This document shows, piece after piece, positions 24,123 to 35,768 of a stretch of 64,000 bases of DNA. Source of the DNA: Chlorella sorokiniana (lineage: Eukaryota > Chlorophyta > Trebouxiophyceae > Chlorellales > Chlorellaceae). The notes beneath the pieces were generated by a model. That model saw only the letters and a program-made list of their open reading frames with translations. It did no database searches and was not told the origin of the DNA. The translations under genes and the position numbers were made by a program. Positions within the stretch are counted from its first letter, which is position 1; each line of letters starts with the position of its first letter. The stretch covers positions 186,001 to 250,000 of the forward strand of contig CP084616.1 of NCBI GenBank assembly GCA_025917655.1, in the 5' to 3' direction.

Positions 24123-24310
24123 CTTTTTACTACACTTCTTGTTGAACTCTTTATACTATCCTTCTTGTTACACAAGGACAGCGGGAGGGCCTGCAACAGG
24201 AGGGGCGCCAGCAGCAGGGCGGCGGCGGCTTGGATTGGCGGCAGCCACTCAGCGCCCACCCTCTGGGCGGCGCTGCTTTCGTTGCTTGCAAGAAAGACGT
24301 ACGACATCAT
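24119..24310 (-). CDS. 63-codon ORF overlapping the phosphatase start (ATGA)
   Basis: An ATG-initiated ORF (24310) with one hydrophobic span (PPIQAAAALLLAPLLLQALP) ends with a TGA at 24121-24119 that shares bases with the phosphatase ATG at 24122-24120. It may encode a small membrane protein, be an upstream ORF regulating the phosphatase, or be chance in GC-rich DNA. No family recognised. Confidence 0.35.
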   Translation of the reverse strand: MMSYVFLASNESSAAQRVGAEWLPPIQAAAALLLAPLLLQALPLSLCNKKDSIKSSTRSVVKR

Positions 24311-24668
24311 CGAAAGCGCGTCTGGGGGTTACTGGCGCACCCGGGAAGGGAACTGGGGAGTGGGTCTCGTGTAGAAGTCGTGTGCCGCAGCAACTTCTCG
24401 GGTCTCGTGCTGCAATATTTCACAACGATCAGGCTCAAGAATGATCATCAAGCGTTCATGGCGCTCAATTCAGTAAGGCAAGCCTTGCCAGGTGGGCAGA
24501 CGATGCACAACTGAGTACGAGCGTGCTTGCTGCACCCAATCAACACCACTTGAGCCCAGATAAAATACCTTCACGTGCAGCAAGCCAAGGGTGGGGGTTG
24601 CCCTTGCAACAGCCGGCCATCAGCGGGTGACTAACGCCCCTTCCTGCCGCTCCAGCTCAGCATCCGCC

Positions 24669-25693
24669 ATGTTGAGAAGTGTACTATCGCGGCGCCTGCC
24701 GCAGGCCGGCGTCGCGCTCCTGCCGGGCCTGCCCGGCGGCGGCAGCTGGGCAGCAGCGGCGGCAGTGGGCGCGCTGCACACCTCGGCCCCTGCAGCGGCC
24801 AGCGTGCAGGTCAAGATCCCGGCTCTTGGAGAGAGCATCTCAGACGGCACCGTGGCTGCGGTGCTGAAGCAGGCGGGGGACAGGGTTGAAGAAGACGAGC
24901 CCATCCTGCAAATCGAAACGGACAAAGTGACGGTGGACGTGCGGGCGCCTCAGGCGGGGGTGCTTGAAGCAATCCTGGTGGGTGCTGGCTGCCAGGCCGA
25001 GCCAGGCCCATGCCCGCTGCACACGCTATGCGACACAGCAGCAGTGGGGGCCGTAAAGGCATGCGAGCGTGGTTGCCTTTCTTGCGCCCTCATTCCCCAT
25101 GTTGGCATCGTATCGATGATGGCCATGTTCTTGTTGTGCAGGTCAAGCCAGACGACAACGTGGAGGTGGGGCATGTTGTGGCCAGCATCAGCGACAGCGA
25201 CGCCGCCGCACCTGCGCCCGCGGATGCGGAGGCCCCAGCAGCGCCGAAGGCCGAGCCGCCAGCAGAGAAGCCGGCCAAGGCACCCAAGCCGAAGAAGGCG
25301 GCGGCTGCGGCCCCCCGCCAAAGCCAGCAGCGTCGGCGCCGGCGCCGGAGCACCCCCCGCCGCCGCCGCCCACCGCACGCCGTCCATCCGCTTCCCGCCG
25401 CGCCGCACCCCGGACGGCGAGCTCATCTCGGCGCTCCCCCGCAGCGAGGCGCAGAGCCTGCTGGCGCAGCTGTTGGGCGGCGGCGACGGCGAGGCTGCCG
25501 CGGCTGCGGGCGGTGCGGCGGCGGTACCGCAGATACCGGACGAGTACCGCGACATGATTGCGGTGCCCATCGTCGGCGGCTCCATGCCCATTCTGCGCGG
25601 CCCTCCGGTGCCCGCGGGGCCCCGGGGCCCCCTCGCCGCACCATGAGCGACCGGGAGATGGAGGCCATCATGCTGGGAGGCGCAGACCCCTGA
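24669..25693 (+). CDS. Mitochondrial E2-type lipoyl domain fused to a KGD4/MRPS36 tail
   Basis: Exon 1 24669-24977 and exon 2 25142-25693 join in frame (EAIL-VKPDDNVEVG). The Arg-rich presequence ending near LHTSAPA indicates mitochondrial import. Residues ~45-120 form a 2-oxoglutarate dehydrogenase E2-type lipoyl domain: PALGESISDGTVAAVLKQ, then IETDKVTVDV with the lipoyl lysine in DKV. An Ala/Pro/Lys hinge follows. The remainder matches KGD4/MRPS36, the E3-recruiting subunit of the same complex: HRTPSIRFPPRR like PHTPLIRFPDRR, and a C-terminal MSDREMEAIMLGGADP like VSQEEMEFIQRGG. No E2 acyltransferase domain is present, and no DHRxxDG motif is seen down to the next gene. Two one-base shifts are needed, at the C run near 25310 and at the G/C runs near 25617. 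Confidence 0.8.
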
Positions 25694-26331
25694 TGTCGCC
25701 GCAGGCTGGGCGGCTGCCAGCCGCGTTTCCGGTGGTCTGCCCGGTTGCGGTCCGTCCTTGCACGGGTGGTCGATCGTTTCTTGGCTGGACCGCGGCTGCC
25801 TCCTCCGCTGCCTCGCGTTTCGTTTCCTCCCGTGTTGTTGAGAGCGCTGTTGCACCCTCGTACTGCCCCCACCGCATGCGCTGTGTGGGAGCTGTATTTT
25901 TCCTCACCCTTGTGTGTTGCTTTTCCTCACACTGCTGCCCTGCTCTGCCTGCCTTGCATGTATCCAGCCCCGCCTTCAGCCCTCCCTGCTCTCTCGTGCA
26001 AGTCTTTTGTTGGCGCTCACATGCTTTTTTGGGGCGGCGGCAGATGAAGGTGCTGCGCCCACAGCTGCCACCAGTTGACGCTTGCCTTGCGTCATCCCCA
26101 GACTGCCATCTCATTCACTCTTTGCTCCTGTAACATGCTTGAGCAAGATTAACAATGCTGCCAGGGTTCAAACATGGGTGGCAGAGCAACAGCTTACGCC
26201 AAGGCAGTGCGGGGACGAATCGGAATCAAATGGTATGACCTGGCAAGCAGCAATCGGTGGCATGTTCACTGATCATGCAGCCGCCAACAGCAAGAATGAC
26301 ACCGCCACTCGGAGCAGTCGCAGCCCCGCTC
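25694..26331. other. 3' flank and convergent intergenic region
   Basis: Long T/C-rich 3' region with TGTAA at 26129-26133 as a candidate poly(A) signal for the lipoyl-KGD4 gene. Open frames here have no family match. No lost E2 catalytic domain is visible. Confidence 0.45.
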
Positions 26332-28175
26332 TCAGCCCTTTAGGAAAGCGCGGCAGAGGGCGCGCAGCTGGCCCGCCTGCTCCGCCGCGGGCAGGGACGC
26401 CAGGGTGTCGCGCATGCGCGCGTAGTCGTCGGCGCCGATTCTTTCCTCCCGTGGCTCCGCCAGCAGCCGCACCACTTCGCCATCAAACTCGGGGTGCCCC
26501 TGCAGGGAGAGGGCCAGCAAGCAACTGCCTCACCGTCTGGATACAAACCACAGAGGGGGAAGGGGAGGACGGGGAAGGGTAGGGGCGCGCACTCGGGTGG
26601 ACAGGGAGCAACTCGTGTGCGTGGCCAGCAGCAGCGGTGTGAGCAGCGGTGTGAGCAGCTGCGGCGGCAGCTGAGGCTGTGCGGTTCAGGGGGCAGCCAG
26701 CTCCCAGCCTCGACGGCTTCCTCCGCCCGCCCGCCCCCGCTCGTTTCCAATCAGCAAACTCCCACACATTCCTTGCTTTCATTGTGAGAGTGAGCGTCAC
26801 ATTAAAAAGGCAGTATGAAGGCAAGCAGGGGCAGCCACGCACCTGCATGCACAGCACGTGGTCCCCCACCGCAAACATCTCCACAGGGGTGCGCTCCGAG
26901 GAGGCCAGCAGGGTGGCACCGGGGGCACCGCCAGCACCTGCCGGAGGTGACGGCGGCAAGAGTGTGTGTGTGTGTGTGTGTGTTGGGGAGGGGGATGGGG
27001 GGGGCTCATGCGCGTGCGTGAATAGCACTGGGGTGCCAGAGACAGGCTGCGGGAGGGCCCTCAGGCCGACGTTTGTAAAGCGGCGAGTCAGCGCTGCCTG
27101 CTGCCGCGCATGGCTGCCAGCCGGCGTCCACCCAGGCGGTACGCATGCATGCGGTACGGTTCGAGGCGGTATGCAGCGCCGCACCTGGTCCTGATGGAAT
27201 TCGAGCAGGCACATCTGGCGGGGCAGCAAGCCCGCCCATGCCGCGCCGCTCGCCCCCAGCGCCGCCGCCGCCTCTGGCTCGGCGTCGACGCGGCGAGCGC
27301 CCACCTCCCAGCAGCCGGCGCGGCCCACGGGGCCCCCAGCTCCAGGCCCACCAGCTGGTGGCCGAAGCAGACGCCCTGCAGTTGCAGTCCAGCGACAGGC
27401 CGAAACAAGACCAGAACTATGGATGGAGGCAAACCGCAATGACAGAAGGTGGCCAACATGGACCGTCGGCAGGGCCGGACGCTCGGTCCGTGTACAAGCT
27501 CTTGAGGAAAGGAGCAGACAGGGGGTGGGGCAGCAGGCCGCGCTGCCCGTCACGCAGGCTGCCTTGCCCCCTCCTCACCAGCACTTGCTTGCGCTGCTCG
27601 ATGGCGGCCCTCACCGTGCGCCGCAGGTCCAGCAGCCACTGGTCGGTGCCAAAGGCGTCCGCGCTGAGGGGAGGGGGCGGCAGGGAGGGCGGCGCGGCGG
27701 GGGAGCCTGCCGTAAGCCAGCCACCAGGCGCGGAGCCGCACGCAACCCTTCCGAGGCTGGTGCTGACCGCAGGGCACGTTGGCGCTCCCAGGGCAGGCCC
27801 AAGCATGCGCTGTGAGGGCCTCTGGCTTGCTGCCAGCTCAGCTCACACGCTGCCAGTGATGACCACGCCCTTGAAGCTTGCCAGCTCCTCAAGCGAGGGC
27901 AGCTCCCCCTTGAAGGCATAGTACACGCGCCACTCCTCCCCCGCCCCGTCCTCCCGCAGCAGCTGCAGGAACATGTCCTCAAAGGTGCCCTTCCTGCGAT
28001 GCAGGGCCAGCCAGGCGGGGCAGCCCGGGCGGTGGCAGCTCGAGAAGCGGCGGTGGCGCCAGCGGCGGGTGTGCAGGCTGGGCAGGGCAGTTCGTTGGCT
28101 GCCGGGCAGGCCGCCTCACTTGTCAGCCACATCCTGGTCGGGCTCCCCAGCCACTAGGATTGCGTACTGGGCCAT
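26332..28175 (-). CDS. Gamma-glutamyl-peptidase-like class I glutamine amidotransferase
   Basis: Resembles plant GGP enzymes, which cleave gamma-glutamyl groups from glutathione conjugates in the cytosol. ATG at 28175 (MAQYAILVAGEPDQDVADK); exons then run 28175-28121, 27993 to ~27857 (FEDMFLQLLRED, ELASFKGVVITGS), ~27666-27558 (DAFGTDQWLLDLRRTV), ~27390-27187, ~26941-26843 and ~26500-26332. The nucleophile cysteine is in GVCFGHQLVGLELG. MCLLEFHQDQ matches the IIKCHQDEV segment. The catalytic His/Glu region is GDHVLCMQ-GHPEFDGEV. The end LCRAFLKG matches the GGP tail. One-base losses near 27325 (C run) and 26932 break the frame. Length, about 250 residues, is normal. Confidence 0.88.
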
Positions 28176-28582
28176 GCTCCGTTGCGTGCGGCTCAAGTCC
28201 AGCTCAAGTCCAGCCAGAAGCCAGCGGTCTGCACCGATGCTTTACAAGGCCTGCTATCTACGACGATCGCTTGATGCAACCGACTAGGACGGGAAACAGG
28301 CTGCGAAACAGGCACTGCTTGCCGTCAAAGATCGGGGTGCCTTTCGGCTGGCAATTGGCGAGTTACCAGAGCAAAACGTAAATCTAACACACTCGAATCA
28401 TGCAATCGACAGCTAGCAAACAATGCACGCCGGCCTGGAGGGATGACGCCATGCACGGAGCTCAGCGGCCCCAGCAGGAGACAACGGGTTCCAGCCCACA
28501 AGAAGTTGTTTCAAGTGCTGCCCTCAGTGGCAGGATGCAACAAGAGGCGCCGCACCGTGTCTTGAACGCGCTGAGAGAGCTG
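28176..28582. other. Intergenic region between two minus-strand genes
   Basis: It holds the promoter and 5' UTR of the amidotransferase and the 3' UTR of the first MYND gene. The middle is relatively AT-rich. No further gene seen. Confidence 0.4.
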
Positions 28583-31500
28583 TTACAGCTGGTGCTGCTG
28601 CTTACGCACCGCAGCCAGCTCCTTGCAAACGCGCTTGTGCCCCGCCTTCCAGTCAGCGTGCGAGCAGGCTGTGCCGCAGTACCTCACCGCCCTGCAGCCG
28701 CCGCACAGCTGGCTGCCCTCGCCTTCCCCTGCTGCAGGGCCGTCCTCCTGCTCCAGGTTGCTGCAGGCCAGGAAGGCGCAGCTGCGCATCGCCGCCGCCT
28801 GCGCAGCCTCAAGCCGGCTGGCTGCCTTCTCGCCCGAAGCCCCCACTCCTGCAGAACCAGCGCTGCCAGCTGCGCCGCGGGTTGCAACGCCGCGCGGCAC
28901 TTGGCCACGCAGGCCCCCGCACCTTGGCTGTCAGCTTTGCAGTCTGCGCCTGGCGCACAGCATTGCAAGCGTCCGCCAACAGCCCGAGGTCGGGGCCGGC
29001 AGAGGGGCCGGCACGTGCCGACCTGCCAGCAGAGCTGCCGCCGCCGCCGCTGCAGCTGCCCACGTCGCCATCATAGCTTGCCCCGAGCGTGTCATAGATG
29101 CGCTCAACGAGCTGGAGGCAGACACGATCCTGCCAGACAAAGCAGCAGGGCGGGGTACACGTGATCAGAGCGACAGCTCAGCAGCAGCGAGTGCTGAATC
29201 GCGCAGCACATGCCAGAGGTACGCAATGCTTCGGCTCCCTTTGCACGGCACCCAACCGCTCGATTCAAGCTCACCACTTTGGTGGCTTTGCGGCGCTCCG
29301 CCGCCGCCTCCAGCAGCACTGCCAGCAGCCCGCCGGCGGCCATCTGCGCAGCCAGCGCTGGGGAGGCCCCTGCCGCAGCCGTGAGCGGGTCCAGCACCCA
29401 TGCCTGACACTTGGCTGCCTCCACGTCCTGTAGGGGTGCAAGGGAAGGCGGGTCAGTGGCCCGGGGTCGCGTGGCAAGCCTGTGCTGCAGGGGGCACTGC
29501 GGCGGGGCCAGCCACTCAAGGCACTCAAAAGCAAAGCTCACCGCCAGCACCGCTTCGACGGCCTGGCGTAGCACTTCGACAAAAGCGGTGTCCTTCAGCA
29601 CAGCGCACGGGCAGCGCAGCGCGAGGTCGGCCAGAGCCGTTGCCCTGGGCTGCAGCACCACGTCGAGCACACGCTGCTGCGCCTCGCTGACGCCCTGCGC
29701 CGCTCTCAGCTCTGCAGCTGGCGGCAGGGGTGTCCTCCCTGCCAGCTGCCGGGTGGCTGCCCAGTGCGCCGCAAGCACTGCCTGCTCCCGGCTGTCCAGC
29801 GAAGGATTAAGCCCAGGGCTCAGGCCCAGGGCGCGGAAGCCTTGGAAGCTGGCGATGCAGTTGCGGAGCAGCCCATGCAAGCCCGCCTCAAAATCAGGCC
29901 AATGGGAGTCGCCCACATCAACCACAGAGCCTTCCTCCCTGCCGCCGCCCTGGCGGCTGCGTCCAGCCTGCCCTGACGCGCTGCCAGGGGCTGGGGAGAC
30001 GCCTGCCGGCAGCATGCGGTGCACATAGCGGCAGGCGCGGCTGTGCAGCTGCCACAGCGTTTGAAGCTGTCCTCGACGTCGCCATCGTCTGGCGATGAAT
30101 CCAGGTAGAAACCGGCTGCTGCGAGGCCTTCGACCCACACAAACTCTGTGAAGCCGTTCAGAAGCTTGCCCTTGTAGAGGCCACCCCAGCGCTGCCTCCA
30201 GCCCGCCTCGCTTTCCAACAGCAAGGGCAGCGTGCGTAGCGCAGCGTCAGCTGCGGCTGCCCACAGCTCCAGCTGCTCCTCCGACTGGATGCTGTAATAC
30301 AGGGGGCGGCCAAGGTGCTCCACTGCCCTGACAATCTCGTCCAGGCAGCCGCTGATGTGTTGGCAAATGCATGGATGGGGGGCAAGCCTCCTGGGGCCAG
30401 CTCTGGTGCCCCTCTGGCAGCCATGGCCCGCACCGCCGCCAACACATCCGGCAGCAGGCCCAGCACTTGCCACAAGGCGGCATCCACCCGAGCTGCGGCC
30501 TCCGGGCAGCTGCCGCTGCGCTCCCTGACCGGGGAACACACACTGCGGCAGAGTGTCGCCACGATGGTCGCAGCGTCCACCTGCTCTGCTGCGTTGGTGG
30601 AGCCGTCTGGGCGGCCGAGTGCCAGCGCTGACGCCACCTCTGCGGCTCGCTGCAAGTGGAGCTCTGAATCGCTGGCAGCCATTTCCCGCTCAAGAGCGGG
30701 CCCCAAGCCGGAGGAGACCACATTGAAGTTTTGAAAAATCTGGCCCACTTCCTCGGGAAGCGGGCTGCTCCGGCACGCAGCCGCCAGGCTCGGCAGCGCC
30801 TCCTGCAGCAGCAGGCGCGCTGCTGCCTCGCCCAGCCGCCCTTCCAGCCGTGGCCAAGCGGCGGGGAGGGCAGTGCGGCTGTCGCCGAAGAGGAGGAAAC
30901 GCGTGGCTGAGGTGGCTTCCTGCAACAACCGCAGGTGCGCCTGCTCGTCCCCTGCATGGCAGCGCAGAGGGAGGTGTGTGTGCGAGTGCTTGTGCCAGGT
31001 GAGACTGCCGTCAGGAAAGCCAGCCAGCTGGGCTGCGCCTCCAACCAAGCTCACCCCAAGCGGCGCGGGGCATCCCCGCCAGCACATCCAGCAAGGCCTC
31101 CAGCCAGGGGATGGAGACTGACGGCGCCGCAGTGGTGGCCAGGAAAGCCCGGAGCCCAGCCGCGTTTGAGCCCCTCAACAATTCAACGGCCAGATTTACC
31201 GCTGGCAGCAGCACGTCAACAGCGACACCTTGCCAGGCTGTCTCCGGCGGCCTGGCCGCTGCTCTGAATCCAGCAGCCACACCGACTGAGCGGCCAAGCA
31301 GCAGCCTTCCAGAGCGCAGCACCAGCTTGGCGGAGGCCGCCAGGCGGAACGCCGTGTTGCCTGCAGCCCCAGAATGCGCCCGGCATAGCAGCACAGCGTG
31401 GCAGCGATGATCCCGGCATGGAGCTGCGCGGCAAGCGCTGCGGCTGCCTCTTCGTCCACAAGCCCATTCAGAATGGCATACAGCTGGTCATCAAGGGCGG

Positions 31501-31881
31501 CGAGGTTGCATGCCAAGCCCTCCAACTTGCTGCAGCAATGGGGGAAACTCAGGACCCCGACTGAGGGGGCGAATGCAATCGGCTGCAGACACCAAGGCAA
31601 GCTGACTTGTTAGGAGAAGACGGAGCGGCGTGTCGTGCGATACCTTCCTAGGTTGTGGTATCATCCAATCAACTCCTTCAGAATGCAAACAGCCCTCCCA
31701 CTCGCCTAAGGAGCAGCGGACCATGACGGAACTCTTCTCTGTGCAAGTCAGTATGGTTGAAGGCGTCTCGAAGCGACGATAACGTATCTGTTATGGCGGT
31801 GGCATGCATGATGGATGGTGCTGGGGAGCGGAAGCCCGCGGCAGCGCGATCAATCGCGCCCATCAACCCTTTGTGAGACAT
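28583..31881 (-). CDS. MYND-finger protein, tandem copy A
   Basis: Large protein, mostly Ala/Leu-rich predicted helix, with a C-terminal MYND zinc finger: CAFLAC, LCGGC, RYCGTAC and HADWKAGHKRVC, ending RKQQHQL at 28583. Upstream exons contain SKLEGLACNLAALDDQLYAI, AFLATTAAPSVSIPWLEALL, RSGSCPEAAARVDAALWQVL and AQMAAGGLLAVLLEAAAER. The first exon begins at ATG 31881. Its donor is GC (ag|gcgagt near 31711), where paralogue B has a GT donor at the same place. MYND fingers bind proline-rich partners; the role here is unknown. Relative to copy B the frame shifts near 30375 and again near 30060, so copy A may be decaying or carry base errors. It lies head-to-tail with copy B. Confidence 0.75.
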
Positions 31882-32255
31882 ACTCGCTCCTGTGATGGCT
31901 TATGAATGCCGAAAAATCCAGGAGTATTAGCTGAAATGCACTACGCCCAAGAGCCGCCCGACTCGGCGCCAACCCAGGTGGCGCCAGCCAGCGCCCCCTT
32001 CTCCAGCGCCGCCGCACCGCGCTGGAGCGTCTAAACAAGGAAGAGCTGCAGGTTCTCCCATGGGGTTGTACATATTCAATACAGTCATGATCTCTGCATA
32101 CATTCACCAGTTTCGAGCGCCTCATCCCGCCTCCCAACCGCCCTGGCGCTGCCATGGTCCACAAACTTGCTGCGCCTTGGATTCCGTGTTTCATGATTCT
32201 TTGTGGCTGTTGTCACAGACCCGCAATCTACATCAAGGTGCAAGTGGCGTTTAAC
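31882..32255. other. Spacer between the MYND paralogues
   Basis: About 370 bases holding the promoter of copy A and the 3' UTR of copy B. It is AT-richer than its surroundings. No other feature seen. Confidence 0.4.
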
Positions 32256-35200
32256 TCACCCCTCCTGTTCTTCCTGCCCTTCTCTCTGCTGCCGACGCGC
32301 AGCAGCCAGCTCCTTGCAAATGCGCTTGTGACCCGCCTTCCAGTCAGCGTGCGAGCAGGCGGTTCCGCAGTACCACACCGCCCTGCAGCCGCCGCACCGC
32401 CGGCTGCCCTTGCCGTGCCCCGCAGCAGGTCCCCCTTCCTGCTCCAGGTTGCTGCACGCCAGGAAGGCGCAGCTGCGCATCGCCGCCGCCTGCGCTGCAG
32501 CCAACCGGTTGGCTGCCGGCTCGCCCGACGCGCCCCACTCCTGCAGAACCAGCGCTGCCAGCTGCGCCGCGGGTTCCAACGCCGCTCGGCACTTGGCCAC
32601 GCTCTCCTGCCATGCTGTTGGTGTGAACGGTGCGCCCACAGCCTGCCTCAGATGCTGACAGGCCTCCATCAACGGCCTTGTATCAGGCACAGCTGCCCAG
32701 CTGACCGGGGCCCGGTGCCGCTGCTGCCTGGTGCGACGTCGCTGCCACACAACAATAGCTCCACGGCAGCGCTGATCTTCCCGTAAACGCTGCCGATAAG
32801 CTGGAGGCAGGCAGCAGCCTGAAAGGCAGACGGGGAAGACAGCGGCACACGCCGTAATCAGGTCAGCCAGCAGAGCTCAAAGCAGATCAGCGGGGGCGGC
32901 AGGAAGACAAAGTGTCCTCAATGATGGGTGGTGCCTATCCAGCCGGCTCAGGCTCACCACATTTCCGATTTCAAGCCGCTCTGCCGCCGCCTCCAGCAAC
33001 ACTGCCAGCAGCCCGCCTGCAGCCATCTGCGCAGCGATGAAGTCACGCTCATCGGCTGCAGCCTTGAGCGTCTGAAGCACCAGTTTCTGATTTGCCACAT
33101 GAAACGACGCAGTTTCCTGCAGGGATATGCGGCAAGACAAGGTGGTGGCTCAGGGTCACCCTACGAAATTCAGTGCTCCTCCACCCAATGCCTGCCTGCC
33201 ACCATTTGGCCCAGCAAGTCGTAAGTCGGCCTGTCCTGGCGCCGGCTCACCGGCAGCAAGACCTCTACAGCCTGGCGCAGCAGGCCTATGAAGGCGGCGT
33301 CGGCCGCGGCAGCGTGTGCGCAGTGCAGCGCGATGTCGGCCAGCACCATTGCTCTGCAGCAGAGCGCCATGCGATGGGCGCCGTGCATGGCGGCCTGGTT
33401 GCCGCCCCCCGTTGCTCCGCCCGCCCCGCAATCAGCGGCTGGGGGATCCAAAAGCGGCAACCGCTCCGCCAGCTGCCGGGTGGCTGCCCAGTGTGCCGCA
33501 TACACAGCCTGCACCTCGCTGCTGGTACCGGCCGCCGCCTGGCGCTCTGGCGATGCCTGGCCAGCAGCCGGCAGAGCGCCAGTGCAGGCTTGGGACAGGG
33601 CATAGAGGCCGTACTCAAAGGAGAGCCAATGGGAGTTGGCCCACGACTGCTGCCACGAGCCTCCCTCTTCACCGCCGCTCCTCTCCCTGCTGCCGCCCCG
33701 TGCTGCCGCGCTGCTCCCAGGGGCAACCGGCGGCAGCATGCGGTGGACAAGGCGGCAGGCGCGGCTGTGCAGCTGCCACAGCAGCTGGAAGAGGCGCTCA
33801 CGCTGGCTGGCGGCTGTCTGACAGCTGGCCCTCCGCAGGAAGGCTTCCGCCGCCACGGCGCCACGGCACCACACATGGGCTGTGAGGCAGTCCCGCAAGC
33901 TGAACCCGTAGCCGCTGCCGCCCTCCAGCTGCCTCCAGCCCGCCTCGCATTCCACCAGCAGGGGCAGCGTGCGCAGCGCAGCGTCTGCTGCGTCTACCCA
34001 ACGCTTCAGCTGCTCCTCTGACTGGAAGCTGCACAGCTGGGGGCGGCCAAGGTGCTCCATTGCCCTGACAATCTCGTCCAGGCAGCCGGTGTAGCAGTGG
34101 CAAATGAATAGGTGGGGTCCTTCAGGGGCAAGCTCCTGCGCCCCTCTGGCAGCCATGGCCCGCACCGCCGCCAACACATCCGGCAGCAGGCCCAGCACTT
34201 GCCACAAGGCGGCATCCACCCTGGCTGCGGCCTCCGGGCAGCTACCGCTGCGCTCCCTGACCGGGGAACACACGCTGCAGCAGAGCGTCGCCATGATGTT
34301 CGCAGCGGCCACCTGCTCTACTGCGTTGGTGGAGCCGTCTGGGCAGCCGAGTGCCAGCGCTGATGCGACCTCTGCGGCGCGCTGCAGGTGCAGCCCTGAA
34401 TCGCTGCCAGCCATTTCCCGCTCAAGGGCAGGCCTCAAGCCGGAGGAGAGCACCTTGAAGTTCTCTAGAAACACGTTTGTGCCCAGTGGCAGCAGGGCTT
34501 GCTGGCATGCAGCCGCCAGGCTTGGCAGTGCCTCGTGGAGCAGCAGGCGCGCTGCTGCCTCGCCCAGCCGCCTAGTGAGGTGAGGGCAGCCGGCCAGGGG
34601 GTATTCTGGGGTGCAGCCGAAGAGCAATATGCGCACTGTGGCAGTGGCATGACGTAAATACAGCCGACGATCCGTCTCAGACCCTGCAAAGGGCAACGGG
34701 AGCAGCGGATGGACAGGCGTGCAAGCACATTGGTTGAATTAGCAGAAGCAAACCAGCTGGGCTGCGCCTCCAACCAAGCTCACCCCAAGCGGCGCGGGGC
34801 ATCCCCACTAACACATCCAGCAAGGCCTCCAGCCAGGGGATGGAGACTGACGGCGCCGCAGTGGTGGCCAGGAAAACTTTCTGCCCAGCTTCGCTCAACA
34901 CCCCGAGCAGGCAGAGAGCCATCCTGGCTGCCTTCAGCTGGTCCAACGCTGCATCGTGCTGGATTTGCTGCTGCGCGCTTGCCGGCTGTCCCTCACTGCG
35001 CAAGTGCTCAAGTACCAGCCTTCCGGAGCGCAGCACCAGCTTGGCGGAGGCCGCCAGGCGGAAGGCCGTGTTGCCAGCGGCGCTCAGCTGGGCGCCAGCG
35101 GAGCAGCACCCCGGCGGCGATGACCCCGCGCCAAGCTGGCAGCACAGCACCGCGGCTGCCTCCCCATGCACAAGCCCACCCAAAGTGGTGTACAATTGGT

Positions 35201-35576
35201 CATCTAGGGTGGCAAGGTTCTGTGCCAAGCCCTCCAACTTGCTGCAGCACAAATCAGTCCAGTGTGTAGGGTTGTTCAAACGGGCGGGTGCCGGCCCGCC
35301 GGTGCAGGCGTGCCGTGCAATCCCTTCCTATCCAACCAGCCAGATCTTTGGGCAATTTCAAATTGCAACCTGGCCTCCAATTCACCTGAGAATGAAAGGA
35401 CCCTGGCGCGAAGCAAACAGCCGCTCTGTTTCAGGATGCGCCAGGGAGGCACTTAAGAACGTTGCAGATTGAAAAAGGGCGGTAGCTTGCGCTGCAGTCG
35501 AGGAAGGGGCGCGCATCCCGGCTGCAAGGCCATCAATGGCAACAGTGAACGTGTCTGCAGACACGCTGAAAGCCAT
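32256..35576 (-). CDS. MYND-finger protein, tandem copy B
   Basis: Paralogue of copy A with the same exon order and high nucleotide similarity. The finger is CAFLAC, RRCGGC, WYCGTAC and HADWKAGHKRIC, ending at 32256. A 508-codon uninterrupted frame (33170-34696) carries the helical body (AALWQVLGLLPDVLAAVRAM, HWAATRQLAERLPLL). The upstream exon near 35250 reads SKLEGLAQNLATLDDQLYTT. The first exon starts at ATG 35576 by alignment with copy A; its donor is AG|GTGAAT near 35383. An open frame continues upstream of that ATG to 35756, so the start could lie further 5'. The intact frame suggests copy B is functional. Target unknown. Confidence 0.78.
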
Positions 35577-35768
35577 GATGGGCTTGCTGGACGTGGGGTT
35601 GATGGTGGTAAAGAGAAAGTTAAGCTTGTCGAGGCCCACCTGGTCGCTCAGCGGCCCCTGGTGGCGCCTGCTAAGCACGTAGCAATCCAGTACCATGCCC
35701 TCCCTCTGAACGCACCACAGCCGTGAATAACGGCGACCATCTTTCGTCATATACATTTACATACAACA

